Under the pieces are notes generated by a model. That model had not been told where the DNA came from and made no database searches. It saw only the letters and a list, made by a program, of their open reading frames with translations. Below, in pieces: positions 5,456 to 13,453 of a stretch of 18,121 nucleotides of DNA (within the stretch, counting starts at the first letter, position 1; each line of letters starts with the position of its first letter). The position numbers and the translations under genes were made by a program. Source of the stretch: Immundisolibacter sp. (GTDB lineage Bacteria > Pseudomonadota > Gammaproteobacteria > Immundisolibacterales > Immundisolibacteraceae); the NCBI RefSeq assembly GCF_041601295.1, contig NZ_JBFIII010000059.1:1-18121 (forward strand), in the 5' to 3' direction.

Positions 5456-7773
5456 TGAATATGGAACCCGAATACAAACCCCGTAAATGGCGCGTGCTGG
5501 GCACCACACCGGCTCGTCGCGACGGTATCGACAAGGTTACCGGGCAGGCCAAGTTCGGCGACGATGTACACCTGCCGGACATGCTGCACGGCAAGGTCGT
5601 GCGCAGCCCGCATCCGCACGCCCGCATCAAGAGCATTGACATCAGCAAGGCGATGGCGGTGCCGGGCGTCAAGGCGGTCATCACCGGCGCCGATTTTCCG
5701 CCGCTGAACCAGGCCGTCGTTGCGGCCGGCGAAGGTGGCAGCGTCAGCATGCAGGACATTGCCGACAACTGCATCGCCAAGCACACCGTGTTCTATGACG
5801 GCCACGCCGTGGCCGCCGTGGCCGCCGAGAATCCCCACGTGGCCGAAGAAGCCGCTGCGCTGGTTGAAGTCGAGTACGAAATCCTGCCGTTCGTTCAGGA
5901 CGTGCGCGAAGCCGTCAAGGACGGCGCCGTGGTGCTGCATGAGGACTTCGTGCCGGGCGCGTTCCTGTTCCCGACCCAGAAGGCCCTGCCCAACGCCGGG
6001 CGCCTGCAGCTGGCTGTCGGTGACGTCGAGCAGGGCTTCAAGGATGCCGACATCGTGGTCGAGCGGGAGTACACCACCGCCACCGTGCATCAGGGCTATA
6101 TCGAGTCACACATCACCACCTGCCGCTGGGACAGCGAGGATCACCTGACAGTGTGGACGACCACCCAGGGTGCGTTCGCCATTCGCGATTTTCTGGCCTC
6201 GATCCTGAACATGCAGTTGTCGAATATCCGCGTCATCCCGATGGAAATCGGCGGCGGCTTCGGCGGCAAGGACGTGGTCTATCTGGATCCGCTTGCGGCG
6301 CTGCTGGCCAAGAAGACCGGCCGGCCCGTGAAAATGGCCATGAGCCGCGCTGAAGTGCTCAAGGCCACTGGCCCGAGTTCTGGCATCTACGCCAAGGTCA
6401 AAATCGGCTGCAAAAAGGACGGCACGCTGATGGCCGCGGATCTATACCTGCTGTTCGAGGCCGGCGCCTACCCCGGCGGTCCGATAGCGCCTGGTGCCCT
6501 GTGCGCTCTGACGCGCTACCAGATCCCGAACGTCGTCATCGACGGCTACGACGTGATGGTGAACAAGCCCAAGATCAAGCCGTATCGTGCGCCCGGCGCC
6601 ACGCAGTCGAACTTCATCGTCGAGACGGTGATCGACGAACTGGCCGAGAAGTGCGGCATGGACCCGATCGATTTTCGCCTCAAGAACGCCACGGTTGCGG
6701 GTGACGTGCTGATCGTTGGCATGCCGGTACCGCCTATCGGTACGGTCGAGATGCTGCAGGCGGTCAAGAAACACCCGCACTACACGGCGCCGCTGGGCGG
6801 GCCTAACCGCGGGCGCGGCGTATCGTACGCATTCTGGTTCGGCGCCGGCCTGACCTCCAGCTGCGAACTGCATATCAATGCCGATGGCACGGTGAACCTG
6901 GCTACCGGTTCGGCGGACCTTTCTGGAACCCGCATGACCCTTGCCATGCAGGCCGCCGAAGCGCTGGGTGTGCCGCTCGGCGACATCAGCTCCAGCGTGT
7001 CCGATACCGACTCCATCGGCTACACCTTCCAGTCGGTCGGCAGCCGCACCACGTTTGCCACCGGCTACGCCATCATCAAGGCTGCCGAGATCATTCTGGA
7101 CAGGATGAAGCAGCGTGTCGCAATGATCTGGGAAACCGACGTAGCCAACGTCGACTGCACGGCAGAGGTGGCCGGCATAGCCGATTTCGTTGACCGCAAC
7201 GATCCACACCGGCGTATGCATTTCAAGGAAGTGGCCGCTCGCATGGACGAGACCGGTGGTCCGATTTCGGCTGATTTCACGGCTAACCCACACGGTGTCG
7301 GCTTCCAGATTGCCGCGAACATTTGCGACGTGGAAGTGGATCCGGAAACCGGCAAGGTGCAGATTTTGCGCTTCACGGCATTCCAGGACGTTGGCAAAGC
7401 GGTCCACCCCGATTACGTCGCAGGTCAGATGCAGGGCGGGGTAGTACAGGGTCTCGGCTGGGCGCTCAACGAAGAGTACTGGTACAACAAGGAAGGCCGT
7501 CTGGCCAACGCCAGTCTGCTCGACTATCGCATGCCGACCTCCCTGGACCTCCCGATGATCGATACGGTGATCCTGGAGACACCCAATCCTGGCCATCCAT
7601 TCGGTATCCGCGGTGCCGGGGAGGTACCGATCGTGCCACCGCCGGCGGCCGTGGCTAACGCCATTAAGAACGCCGTCGGCGTGCGTATGAACCGCCTGCC
7701 GATGTCCCCCGGCGCGGTACTGGAGGCTCTCTGGGCCAAGGAAGGCAAGCCTGCTTCCGTGAAAGTAGCCTGA
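5455..7773 (+). CDS. Molybdenum hydroxylase large subunit (molybdopterin cytosine dinucleotide-binding), xanthine dehydrogenase family
   Basis: A 772-residue catalytic subunit binding the molybdenum-pterin cofactor; family members hydroxylate aromatic or N-heterocyclic carbons or aldehydes using water. Family motifs in order: GGGFGGK (266-272), the YRAPG loop near the Mo site (377-381), QDVGKAVHP (644-652), and GIRGAGE (717-723), whose Glu723 is the expected catalytic base. The active-site loop is not the Cys-bearing AYRCSFR of form I CO dehydrogenase, so CO oxidation is unlikely despite coxMSL-like order. The first ATG (5455) overlaps the previous stop and has GGAG eight bases upstream; a second ATG at 5461 is possible. 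There is no twin-arginine signal, so it is cytoplasmic. No XdhC/CoxD-type maturation gene lies beside it. Substrate unknown. Confidence 0.94.
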   Translation: MNMEPEYKPRKWRVLGTTPARRDGIDKVTGQAKFGDDVHLPDMLHGKVVRSPHPHARIKSIDISKAMAVPGVKAVITGADFPPLNQAVVAAGEGGSVSMQDIADNCIAKHTVFYDGHAVAAVAAENPHVAEEAAALVEVEYEILPFVQDVREAVKDGAVVLHEDFVPGAFLFPTQKALPNAGRLQLAVGDVEQGFKDADIVVEREYTTATVHQGYIESHITTCRWDSEDHLTVWTTTQGAFAIRDFLASILNMQLSNIRVIPMEIGGGFGGKDVVYLDPLAALLAKKTGRPVKMAMSRAEVLKATGPSSGIYAKVKIGCKKDGTLMAADLYLLFEAGAYPGGPIAPGALCALTRYQIPNVVIDGYDVMVNKPKIKPYRAPGATQSNFIVETVIDELAEKCGMDPIDFRLKNATVAGDVLIVGMPVPPIGTVEMLQAVKKHPHYTAPLGGPNRGRGVSYAFWFGAGLTSSCELHINADGTVNLATGSADLSGTRMTLAMQAAEALGVPLGDISSSVSDTDSIGYTFQSVGSRTTFATGYAIIKAAEIILDRMKQRVAMIWETDVANVDCTAEVAGIADFVDRNDPHRRMHFKEVAARMDETGGPISADFTANPHGVGFQIAANICDVEVDPETGKVQILRFTAFQDVGKAVHPDYVAGQMQGGVVQGLGWALNEEYWYNKEGRLANASLLDYRMPTSLDLPMIDTVILETPNPGHPFGIRGAGEVPIVPPPAAVANAIKNAVGVRMNRLPMSPGAVLEALWAKEGKPASVKVA

Positions 7774-7779
7774 GGCCTA

Positions 7780-8046
7780 ATGGCAAACGTCTGGATCCCC
7801 GCCACCATGCAACACCTTACCGGTGGCGAGGCGGTGGTCCAGGCGTCCGGGCAGACCGTTCGAGAGCTCTTGGCCCGACTCGAACAACGCTATCCTGGCC
7901 TGCAATCGGCCATCGTGCAGGACGATGGCCGACTGCGACCGGGCGTGGCCGTTGCTGTCGACGGCTACGTCACGAGCCTTGGCTTGTACCAGCGGCTGAC
8001 TGACGGCAGCGATGTTCAGTTTGTGCCTGCCATCGGTGGTGGCTGA
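7780..8046 (+). CDS. MoaD/ThiS-family small sulfur-carrier-like protein
   Basis: An 88-residue protein with a beta-grasp-type pattern (GQTVRELLARLEQRYPGL) ending in IGGG. The C-terminal Gly-Gly is the hallmark of MoaD, ThiS and related proteins that are adenylated and thiocarboxylated at the terminal glycine. It begins six bases after the hydroxylase stop and is very likely co-transcribed. GAGG at 7772-7775 is only four bases from the ATG. MoaD supplies sulfur for molybdopterin synthesis, so a role in cofactor supply for the adjacent enzyme is reasonable, but no moaE, moaB or moeB partner lies nearby. A role with another E1-like enzyme remains possible. Confidence 0.82.
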   Translation: MANVWIPATMQHLTGGEAVVQASGQTVRELLARLEQRYPGLQSAIVQDDGRLRPGVAVAVDGYVTSLGLYQRLTDGSDVQFVPAIGGG

Positions 8047-8704
8047 GCCGCTCGTCACCCCAGGTCCGCGCCAGACCGTCGCGTCCGGCATCAAAGCCAG
8101 CGGCCCGGCCTGGTGGCGATTACCCGCTCTGCGTTCAGGCCTGCTGGCCTGCGGCTTATCCCTTGTGGCATGCAGCCATGCGCCGCCGCAAGCTGTGCCT
8201 GCACTGCCGGAACCTGCGGCGCAGGATACGCAGGATAATCGTCTGGTAGCCGAGATAGCCGCGTCCCTGGCTGGCACACCCTATCGCTACGGAAGCGACA
8301 GCCCAGCCACAGGTTTGGACTGTAGCGGACTGGTGCGTTACTGCTATCAGTTGCTAGGGATCGAGTTACCGCGCAGCGTCAACGAGCAGCTGCATATGAC
8401 CGAACCGGTGGCGCTCGACGCGCTTGAGATCGGCGACCTGGTGTTTTTCCGACTGGGCAATAAGGTCAGCCACGTCGGTGTCTATTACGGCGCCAACGAG
8501 TTTGTGCATGCCCCATCCACGGGGAAAGCGGTCATGCGCAGCCGGCTAGACGAGCCCTACTGGCGATCGCGACTGGTTTCGGCGGGGCGGCCTCGGGCGG
8601 CGATTTATTTCAGCGGCGCCACCAGCCCGTCCAACAGCTCAGGCGTCTTGACCAGGGACGGAAAATCAGCCGCCGGGACCGGCGCGCTCAGCAAAAATCC
8701 CTGA
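8012..8704 (+). CDS. NlpC/P60 family lipoprotein (peptidoglycan endopeptidase-like)
   Basis: A putative envelope cysteine peptidase cleaving peptidoglycan stem peptides. The lipobox LVAC ends at Cys54 (numbered from ATG 8012) after a hydrophobic stretch. The NlpC/P60 domain spans about residues 76-190, with catalytic Cys104 (LDCSGL), His154 (SHVGVYYG) and third residue His166 (VHAPST). The start is uncertain: ATG 8012 overlaps the MoaD-like gene by 35 bases and leaves an unusually long n-region. GTG 8036 or 8039 would shorten it, but none has a good ribosome-binding site. The last 30 or so residues, rich in Ser, Gly and Ala, lie beyond the usual domain end and overlap the oppositely oriented GGDEF/EAL gene by 100 bases. 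Function in the catabolic context is unclear; it may simply be a neighbour. Confidence 0.88.
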   Translation: MFSLCLPSVVAEPLVTPGPRQTVASGIKASGPAWWRLPALRSGLLACGLSLVACSHAPPQAVPALPEPAAQDTQDNRLVAEIAASLAGTPYRYGSDSPATGLDCSGLVRYCYQLLGIELPRSVNEQLHMTEPVALDALEIGDLVFFRLGNKVSHVGVYYGANEFVHAPSTGKAVMRSRLDEPYWRSRLVSAGRPRAAIYFSGATSPSNSSGVLTRDGKSAAGTGALSKNP

Positions 8705-10596
8705 CAGTAGTCGCAGCCTCGCTCGCGCAGGAAGGCCAGTTGCGCGGCGTTCTCCACGCCCTCGGCTACAACAGACAGATTGAACGTGCGGCCGATGGAG
8801 ATCAGTGCCTCGGTCAGTTGCGCGCTCAGCACATCGTCCGGCAGGCCCGCCACCAGGCTGCTGTCCAGTTTAAGACTGCGGATCGGCAGGCTGCTTAAAT
8901 TGCGCAATGACAGCAGGCCCTGGCTGACATCGTCCACCGCGATATACATATCGGTCGCGGCGGTAATGTCGCCAAGCGCACGTCCGAGCTCCTGCGCCAT
9001 CACGCGCTCGCTGATTTCAAGCCGCACCGATTTGCTGGTAAGGCCGTGACTGTGCAGGATGCGCCTGAAACGACCAGCGAAATCCGCTCGTCGCAACTGC
9101 GTCGCCGACAGGTTGGCACAGACAAAAAAGTCCTCTCCGAGCACCCAGCGCCATTGCGCCAGTTGGCGGCAGATCTGGTCGAACACCCAGTCACCGATGC
9201 CAACAATCAGGCCGGTGGTTTCCGCGACGTCCAGGAACTCCATTGGGTGCAAGGTGCCAACCCCCGGCCGGTTCCAGCGCAAAAGCGCCTCTGCACCAAC
9301 GATCTGCCCACGTTTCAGGTCGAGCACGGGTTGGTACAACAGGTGTAACTCATCGCGCAGCAAGGCAACCTGCAAGCCGTCGGCAATATCCTGCCGATGC
9401 TGAGAAATCGTGTCGGCATGACTCGTGGCCAGGCTGTAACCATCGCGACCGTTACGCTTGGCCTCGTACATCGCCTCATCGGCCGCGCGCAGCAAGCCCT
9501 CGCTGTCGCTCGCGTGATCAGGATAGACGGCCACGCCGACACTGGCGCCAACCCGCACCGTACGGCCCGCGGCGCGCAGCGGGCTTGCCAGCGCCGCTAA
9601 CACGCGTTCGGCGATGCGGGCCTCGAAGCCCGGAGGAAAACTTTCGGCAACCATGACCAGTTCGTCACCACCCATTCGGGACAGCAACTCACCGGCACGG
9701 CAAATGCCCGTCAGGCGCTGCGCCACGGCAACGAGCAAGGCATCGCCCACCTCGTGGCCATACATGTCGTTGATCTGCTTGAAGCCATCGAGGTCGACAT
9801 ACAGTACCGCCACCCGTCCGGCGTCGCGGTCAGCCCGTGCCAGTGCGGAGCTCAGTTCCTGCCATAAACGCTGGGGATTCGCCAGTCCGGTCAACGGGTC
9901 ATGTTCGGCCCGAAATGCCAGCGCCTGCGCCGCAACGCGTTGCTCAGTGACGTCGCGCAGGGTTACTACCGCAGCGGCGCCAGTATCGGACAGTGATTGC
10001 TTACGCCACTCAAGTACCCGGCCGCCCGCTGACGTCCATTCGTGCTGCCCCCGTTCGTTGACCGTCAACTCCAGGGGCTCTGCGCGAAGTTCGGCAGTTT
10101 GCTTCCCCAGCAGCCGCAGCGCGGCCGGATTGCTGGCCTGGACGCTACCCATGGCATCGAGCAGCAGCATCCCGTCCGGGCTGGCGAAAAACATGCTGCC
10201 GAGCCGCGCCTGCCACATCGCGGCCAGCAGGTCGCCACCGGTAAAACTGCGTCGCAGCAACACCGCGGCAATGGGCATGCCGCACTCGAGCACTTCGGCC
10301 TCGTCCGGTGACTCATCCAGCACCAGCAGTAACGCTAGTTCGGGAGGCAGATTGGCCGCGCCAGACTGCGACCACTGCTGCGCCAGACTGGCCAGCGACG
10401 ATCCGGCGATCAGGGCAAAGTCAAAGTGACTGTCTTCCAGAGCGGGCTTCAGCTCGTCCAGGTTCGAGACTGGCCGGACATCCAGATCCACACCGGCGAG
10501 CGCCAGTACCCGATCGGTCAGGCTGTCCTCGTACCGGGCAGCCATATCCAGCAGGAGTACCCGCCAGTGGTATCGAGACGCCTGTTGTAGAGACAA
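8605..10596 (-). CDS. Cyclic di-GMP regulator: pseudo-receiver, PAS, GGDEF and EAL domains
   Basis: A 663-residue cytoplasmic protein predicted to make, break or sense cyclic di-GMP. Domains: a receiver-like fold (about 11-125) without a phosphorylatable Asp (FDFALIAG where DLVLLD is expected) and with Arg replacing the conserved Lys; PAS (about 135-220); GGDEF (about 230-390) with GGDEL at 309-313; EAL (about 405-650). The inhibitory RxxD site is RAGE (300-303). The EAL domain keeps Glu436, Asn495, Glu527, Asp555/Asp556, Lys576, Glu612 and Gln632, so hydrolysis is plausible. Its loop 6, normally DDFGTGYSSL, is DDVSQGLLSL, which may weaken activity. The start is TTG (10596-10594), supported by GAGGA six bases upstream; the next in-frame ATG would remove 17 residues of the receiver-like domain. 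Its 3' end overlaps the NlpC/P60 gene. Confidence 0.93.
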   Translation of the reverse strand: MSLQQASRYHWRVLLLDMAARYEDSLTDRVLALAGVDLDVRPVSNLDELKPALEDSHFDFALIAGSSLASLAQQWSQSGAANLPPELALLLVLDESPDEAEVLECGMPIAAVLLRRSFTGGDLLAAMWQARLGSMFFASPDGMLLLDAMGSVQASNPAALRLLGKQTAELRAEPLELTVNERGQHEWTSAGGRVLEWRKQSLSDTGAAAVVTLRDVTEQRVAAQALAFRAEHDPLTGLANPQRLWQELSSALARADRDAGRVAVLYVDLDGFKQINDMYGHEVGDALLVAVAQRLTGICRAGELLSRMGGDELVMVAESFPPGFEARIAERVLAALASPLRAAGRTVRVGASVGVAVYPDHASDSEGLLRAADEAMYEAKRNGRDGYSLATSHADTISQHRQDIADGLQVALLRDELHLLYQPVLDLKRGQIVGAEALLRWNRPGVGTLHPMEFLDVAETTGLIVGIGDWVFDQICRQLAQWRWVLGEDFFVCANLSATQLRRADFAGRFRRILHSHGLTSKSVRLEISERVMAQELGRALGDITAATDMYIAVDDVSQGLLSLRNLSSLPIRSLKLDSSLVAGLPDDVLSAQLTEALISIGRTFNLSVVAEGVENAAQLAFLRERGCDYCQGFLLSAPVPAADFPSLVKTPELLDGLVAPLK

Positions 10597-10687
10597 ACTA
10601 CGTCCTCATCGCACCCGGGACTCTGCCCGGACCATCAAACCCTGAGACCCACAAACTACAAGCGTGCGCCGCGTCGTCGCGCCAATG

Positions 10688-10703
10688 TGGCACCACGCTG
10701 GCA
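10688..10703 (+). promoter_or_regulatory. Possible sigma-54 promoter upstream of the thioesterase gene
   Basis: TGGCACC-ACGC-TGGCA matches the -24/-12 consensus TGGCAC-N5-TTGCA at ten of eleven positions with the correct GG-to-GC spacing. Transcription would begin near 10715, giving a leader of about 80 bases. No enhancer-binding regulator lies next to it in the window, and a chance match in GC-rich DNA cannot be excluded. Confidence 0.35.
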
Positions 10704-10793
10704 CAATGCGCGGGCATTATCGAATACACCAACTTGCCGCCATCGGTCGCAAGGACAGGCTACAGACCAAACATCCAAAGGAGCAGCCCGCCG

Positions 10794-11639
10794 ATGCCCA
10801 CGGCCCCCGCCAGTCGATTTCAACAAGATATCTATCTAGCCGCCGCTGGCGAGGGGCGTTTCCATGGCGAACTGTCGTCCGCCTGGAGCATTGGCCCCAT
10901 CCCCAACGGCGGATATGTCATGGCCGTGGCATGCAATGCACTGGCCATGGCACTGGACTGCCCACACCAGGCCAGCATCACGGGTCACTACGTGCAGCCC
11001 ACCGAAGCAGGCCCTGTGCAGATTGAAACCGAGGTGATCCGTCGCGGCCGTCGCCTGTCCACGGGCGTAGCGAAGCTGATCCAGGGTGGCGTGGAACGCG
11101 CGCGTTTCGTTGGAACCTTCACCGACCTGGCACTCAGTTCGGGCGTCGACCTTCATACAGTATCACCGCCTGAGATCTCAGACATCAGCCAATGTGTACC
11201 TATGGCCGAGCTGTCGCCGAGACCAACTGCCATTCATGAGCACCTGCTGGCGCGACTCGACCCCGCGTCGGCCACTCACTGGCAACGCGGCCATCCGGAC
11301 GCGCCCACTGAGCTTTGTGCCTGGCTGGGTTTCGCGGACGGTGGTCAGATTGATGTGTTCTCGCTGCCGCTGTTTGCTGACGCGCAGCCGCCACCCCTGT
11401 TCCGGCGTATTGGCTTTGGTGGCTGGGTGCCGACCGTAGAGCTGACCGTGCATGTGCACCGAAAGCCGGCGCCCGGCCTGTTGCGCGCCCGCTTCGTCAC
11501 GCACCACGTCACCGCCGGCTTACTGCACGAAGATGGCGAGCTGTGGGACAGTGCCGGGCACTTGGTGGCCCTGTCGCGTCAGCTGGCGATGGTCGTTAGC
11601 CCGCCGACGCGCCGCAACAACGGCGCCCCGGCCGATTGA
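10794..11639 (+). CDS. TesB-like acyl-CoA thioesterase (double hotdog fold)
   Basis: A 281-residue protein predicted to hydrolyse acyl-CoA to free acid and CoA in the cytoplasm. The N-terminal hotdog has the motif PIPNGGYVMA (35-44), as in thioesterase-family proteins of PF13622. The C-terminal half has FGGW (208-211), a beta-rich stretch, and the family-typical ending SRQLAMV (261-267). ATG 10794 is chosen over longer in-frame starts because AAAGGAG lies ten bases upstream and similarity begins here; the longer frame runs antisense into the GGDEF/EAL gene. It ends 12 bases from the convergent L,D-transpeptidase-like gene. Together with the acyl-CoA synthetase at 14491 and the hydrolase at 13454 it fits acyl-CoA-linked catabolism; the substrate is unknown. 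Confidence 0.82.
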   Translation: MPTAPASRFQQDIYLAAAGEGRFHGELSSAWSIGPIPNGGYVMAVACNALAMALDCPHQASITGHYVQPTEAGPVQIETEVIRRGRRLSTGVAKLIQGGVERARFVGTFTDLALSSGVDLHTVSPPEISDISQCVPMAELSPRPTAIHEHLLARLDPASATHWQRGHPDAPTELCAWLGFADGGQIDVFSLPLFADAQPPPLFRRIGFGGWVPTVELTVHVHRKPAPGLLRARFVTHHVTAGLLHEDGELWDSAGHLVALSRQLAMVVSPPTRRNNGAPAD

Positions 11640-11651
11640 GAACCGCCGCGA

Positions 11652-12986
11652 CTAGGCTCCTGTATTCGCTGGCGCTTTGAGCTCGCCGCGCAAGCCGAGT
11701 TCGATTTCTATCCGGCGCGCCACACGCTCGGCTTCGTCGCGATCACCGAAAGGCCCCGCCGTTACCTGGTGGCGGCCGGCAAACCGATCACGCCTGGCCG
11801 GCACTGGCGGCCCCAGGTGGCGTAGCTGCGCCACCAGCTTTTGCGCGTTGTTCTCACCACGGTAACCGCCAAGGTCGAGGTACCAGCCATACTTGGGCCG
11901 TGTAGGCGACGGTAGCGCACTGCGCACCGGCGGCTTGTGACGCGGCACGCGGGCAAGGTAAGTGGTCTTGTCCGGTGCCTCGCGCAGGATTGGCAGCGGA
12001 TACCCAGGCTGCGCCAGTACGTACGAACGCACGCGACCCCAATCAACAGCTTCATCGTTGCGACCGCGACTGGCAAGGGCCTTGCGGATGGCGACTGCCG
12101 CAACCGCCTCGCGCTCGCTGGCGCTCGCAGCGTGTTCTTCGAGCGCCCGGTGTACTTCAAGCAGCAGTTCATCGCCCTGCCAACCGGCCAGAATCGGCTG
12201 ATTGACCACCGTAACCGCGCTGCCGGTGTTGGCTTCGTCAAACAGCCGGGTAATGTCTTCCGGGTACAACTGCAGGCAGCCGTGGGTGACCCGCAGACCG
12301 GTACCAGCTGGCTTGTTGGTGCTATGGATGATGTAAGTCGGCCAACCAAGGTCCAGTACGTGGGTGCCGATGGGGTTGTCGGGTCCGCCGGGCACCAGGG
12401 CCGGCAGCGGGTCGCCGCGCATGGCGTGCGCTCGACGCACCGAAGCCGGCACACGCCAGTCCGGATACGCCCGTTTGCGGGTGACGCGGGTGCTGCCCAG
12501 TGGCGTCGGGTACTCCTCGCGCCCGATGCCAATGGGGTAGCTCACCACCCGGCGCCGCCCCATGGCATCCGCCGGCAGGAAATGAAACAGCCGTCGCGCC
12601 GCCACATTGGCCACCAGACCATAGTGCGGAGCGGTGGGCAGGATCTGCGCGACCGGCAGCACGACCTGACGGCCATCGCCGGGGACCCACACATCAACGC
12701 CCGGATTAGCCCACTCGATCTCGTCATAGCCCAGGTGAAAGCGGCGTCCGATATCGAGCAAGGTCTCGTCACCCCGCACGCGGGTGACCTGGGTCAGCCC
12801 CAATACCTGCTGCCCTGGCGCCAGTTCATAGACCAGCTGCGGACCCGGAGACGCCGCCCGCGGCGGTATCACAACCTTCGGTGGCGGCGCGGGCGGCAGT
12901 GGCACCACCGGCTCTTTCATGCAGCCGGCAAGCAGCAGTGAGACAAGCAGCCAGCCCAGCACCGATCGGTGCATGTCCTTAGGCAT
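11652..12986 (-). CDS. L,D-transpeptidase (YkuD) lipoprotein with LysM-like and SPOR domains
   Basis: A 444-residue predicted lipoprotein acting on peptidoglycan in the periplasm. A lipobox LLLAGC ends at Cys22. A Pro-rich linker precedes a LysM-like region (about 53-112: YELAPGQQ, GDETLLDIGRRFHLGYDEIEWANP). The YkuD domain (about 123-262) has His221 and the active-site motif THGCLQLYPED with Cys237. The Arg that usually follows the Cys (HGCIR) is Gln239. A SPOR domain (about 365-436: GWYLDLGGY, AGPF) suggests recruitment to denuded septal glycan. ATG 12986 overlaps the upstream small gene by eight bases and lacks its own ribosome-binding site, suggesting coupling; ATG 12974 and TTG 13004 are alternatives. 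YkuD enzymes form 3-3 cross-links or attach proteins to peptidoglycan; which applies here is unknown. Confidence 0.88.
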   Translation of the reverse strand: MPKDMHRSVLGWLLVSLLLAGCMKEPVVPLPPAPPPKVVIPPRAASPGPQLVYELAPGQQVLGLTQVTRVRGDETLLDIGRRFHLGYDEIEWANPGVDVWVPGDGRQVVLPVAQILPTAPHYGLVANVAARRLFHFLPADAMGRRRVVSYPIGIGREEYPTPLGSTRVTRKRAYPDWRVPASVRRAHAMRGDPLPALVPGGPDNPIGTHVLDLGWPTYIIHSTNKPAGTGLRVTHGCLQLYPEDITRLFDEANTGSAVTVVNQPILAGWQGDELLLEVHRALEEHAASASEREAVAAVAIRKALASRGRNDEAVDWGRVRSYVLAQPGYPLPILREAPDKTTYLARVPRHKPPVRSALPSPTRPKYGWYLDLGGYRGENNAQKLVAQLRHLGPPVPARRDRFAGRHQVTAGPFGDRDEAERVARRIEIELGLRGELKAPANTGA

Positions 12987-13284
12987 TGCCAACGTTACGG
13001 TCAAAAGGTGAGTGGAAATAGGTGCTCTCCTCAGCCGATTCGCGCACTTCGTCCACTAACTGCTGTAGGCGCAGTTCGGCGGTTGCCATCTCGGCACACG
13101 AGCGGCACGACGGGTCAGCGCAGGGTTGATGGGTGTAAAGCCAGAAATGGACGACGCCCGACAGCATCCCGGAAGCGATCTCCCAAGCGTCGGCATCGGG
13201 ATTCGCGTCGAGGATTTCGTTGCCCAACGCGACGGCGCGATCGGCAACTTCATCAAAAAGGGAGTCGGTCTCGGCAGAACTCAT
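12979..13284 (-). CDS. Small cysteine-containing protein of unknown function
   Basis: A 101-residue acidic protein that I do not recognise. The start is the ATG at 13284-13282, with GAGGG about ten bases upstream. The N-terminal half looks helical (acidic, with regularly spaced hydrophobics), followed by a hydrophobic stretch SGVVHFWLY (42-50). A compact cysteine cluster follows, THQPCADPSCRSCAEM (51-66), with Cys55, Cys60 and Cys63. The last third is charged and probably helical. No signal peptide or certain membrane segment is visible. A Cys/His metal site is possible. Its end overlaps the start of the L,D-transpeptidase-like gene by eight bases, so the two are probably co-translated, which makes it a candidate partner in envelope work. 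Codon use looks normal for the region. Confidence 0.72.
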   Translation of the reverse strand: MSSAETDSLFDEVADRAVALGNEILDANPDADAWEIASGMLSGVVHFWLYTHQPCADPSCRSCAEMATAELRLQQLVDEVRESAEESTYFHSPFDRNVGNA

Positions 13285-13453
13285 AGGAGTAGCCCTCACG
13301 GGCGTAGCAATACAGCTGTGCATTCTAGCCCCGCTGGTCGTCGGCAGCCGCGTCGCGGGCAACGCCACCGGCAAATCGCCACCACGCTCGGCGCTGTACC
13401 CCCTATGTGTCAGCTCGCCCATTGGCCCCTGGCAGGTCCGCGCAGTGCTGCGG

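Noticed and set aside
4127..5509. Long open frame of about 460 codons on the minus strand opposite the hydroxylase small and medium subunits
   Set aside because: It is antisense to two genes with complete family motifs. High GC at third positions commonly opens the opposite frame, and its translation shows no recognisable domain.
6442..7596. Minus-strand open frame of 384 codons opposite the molybdenum subunit
   Set aside because: It is a shadow of a gene with intact GGGFGGK and GAGE motifs; no ribosome-binding site or domain.
4097..7773. CO dehydrogenase (coxMSL) or 4-hydroxybenzoyl-CoA reductase identity
   Set aside because: The large subunit lacks the AYRCSFR loop of form I CO dehydrogenase, and the FAD subunit lacks the [4Fe-4S] insertion of 4-hydroxybenzoyl-CoA reductase.
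13322..13327. TAGAAT on the minus strand as a -10 for the 101-residue protein gene
   Set aside because: No acceptable -35 hexamer lies 16-18 bases upstream, so it was not listed as a promoter.
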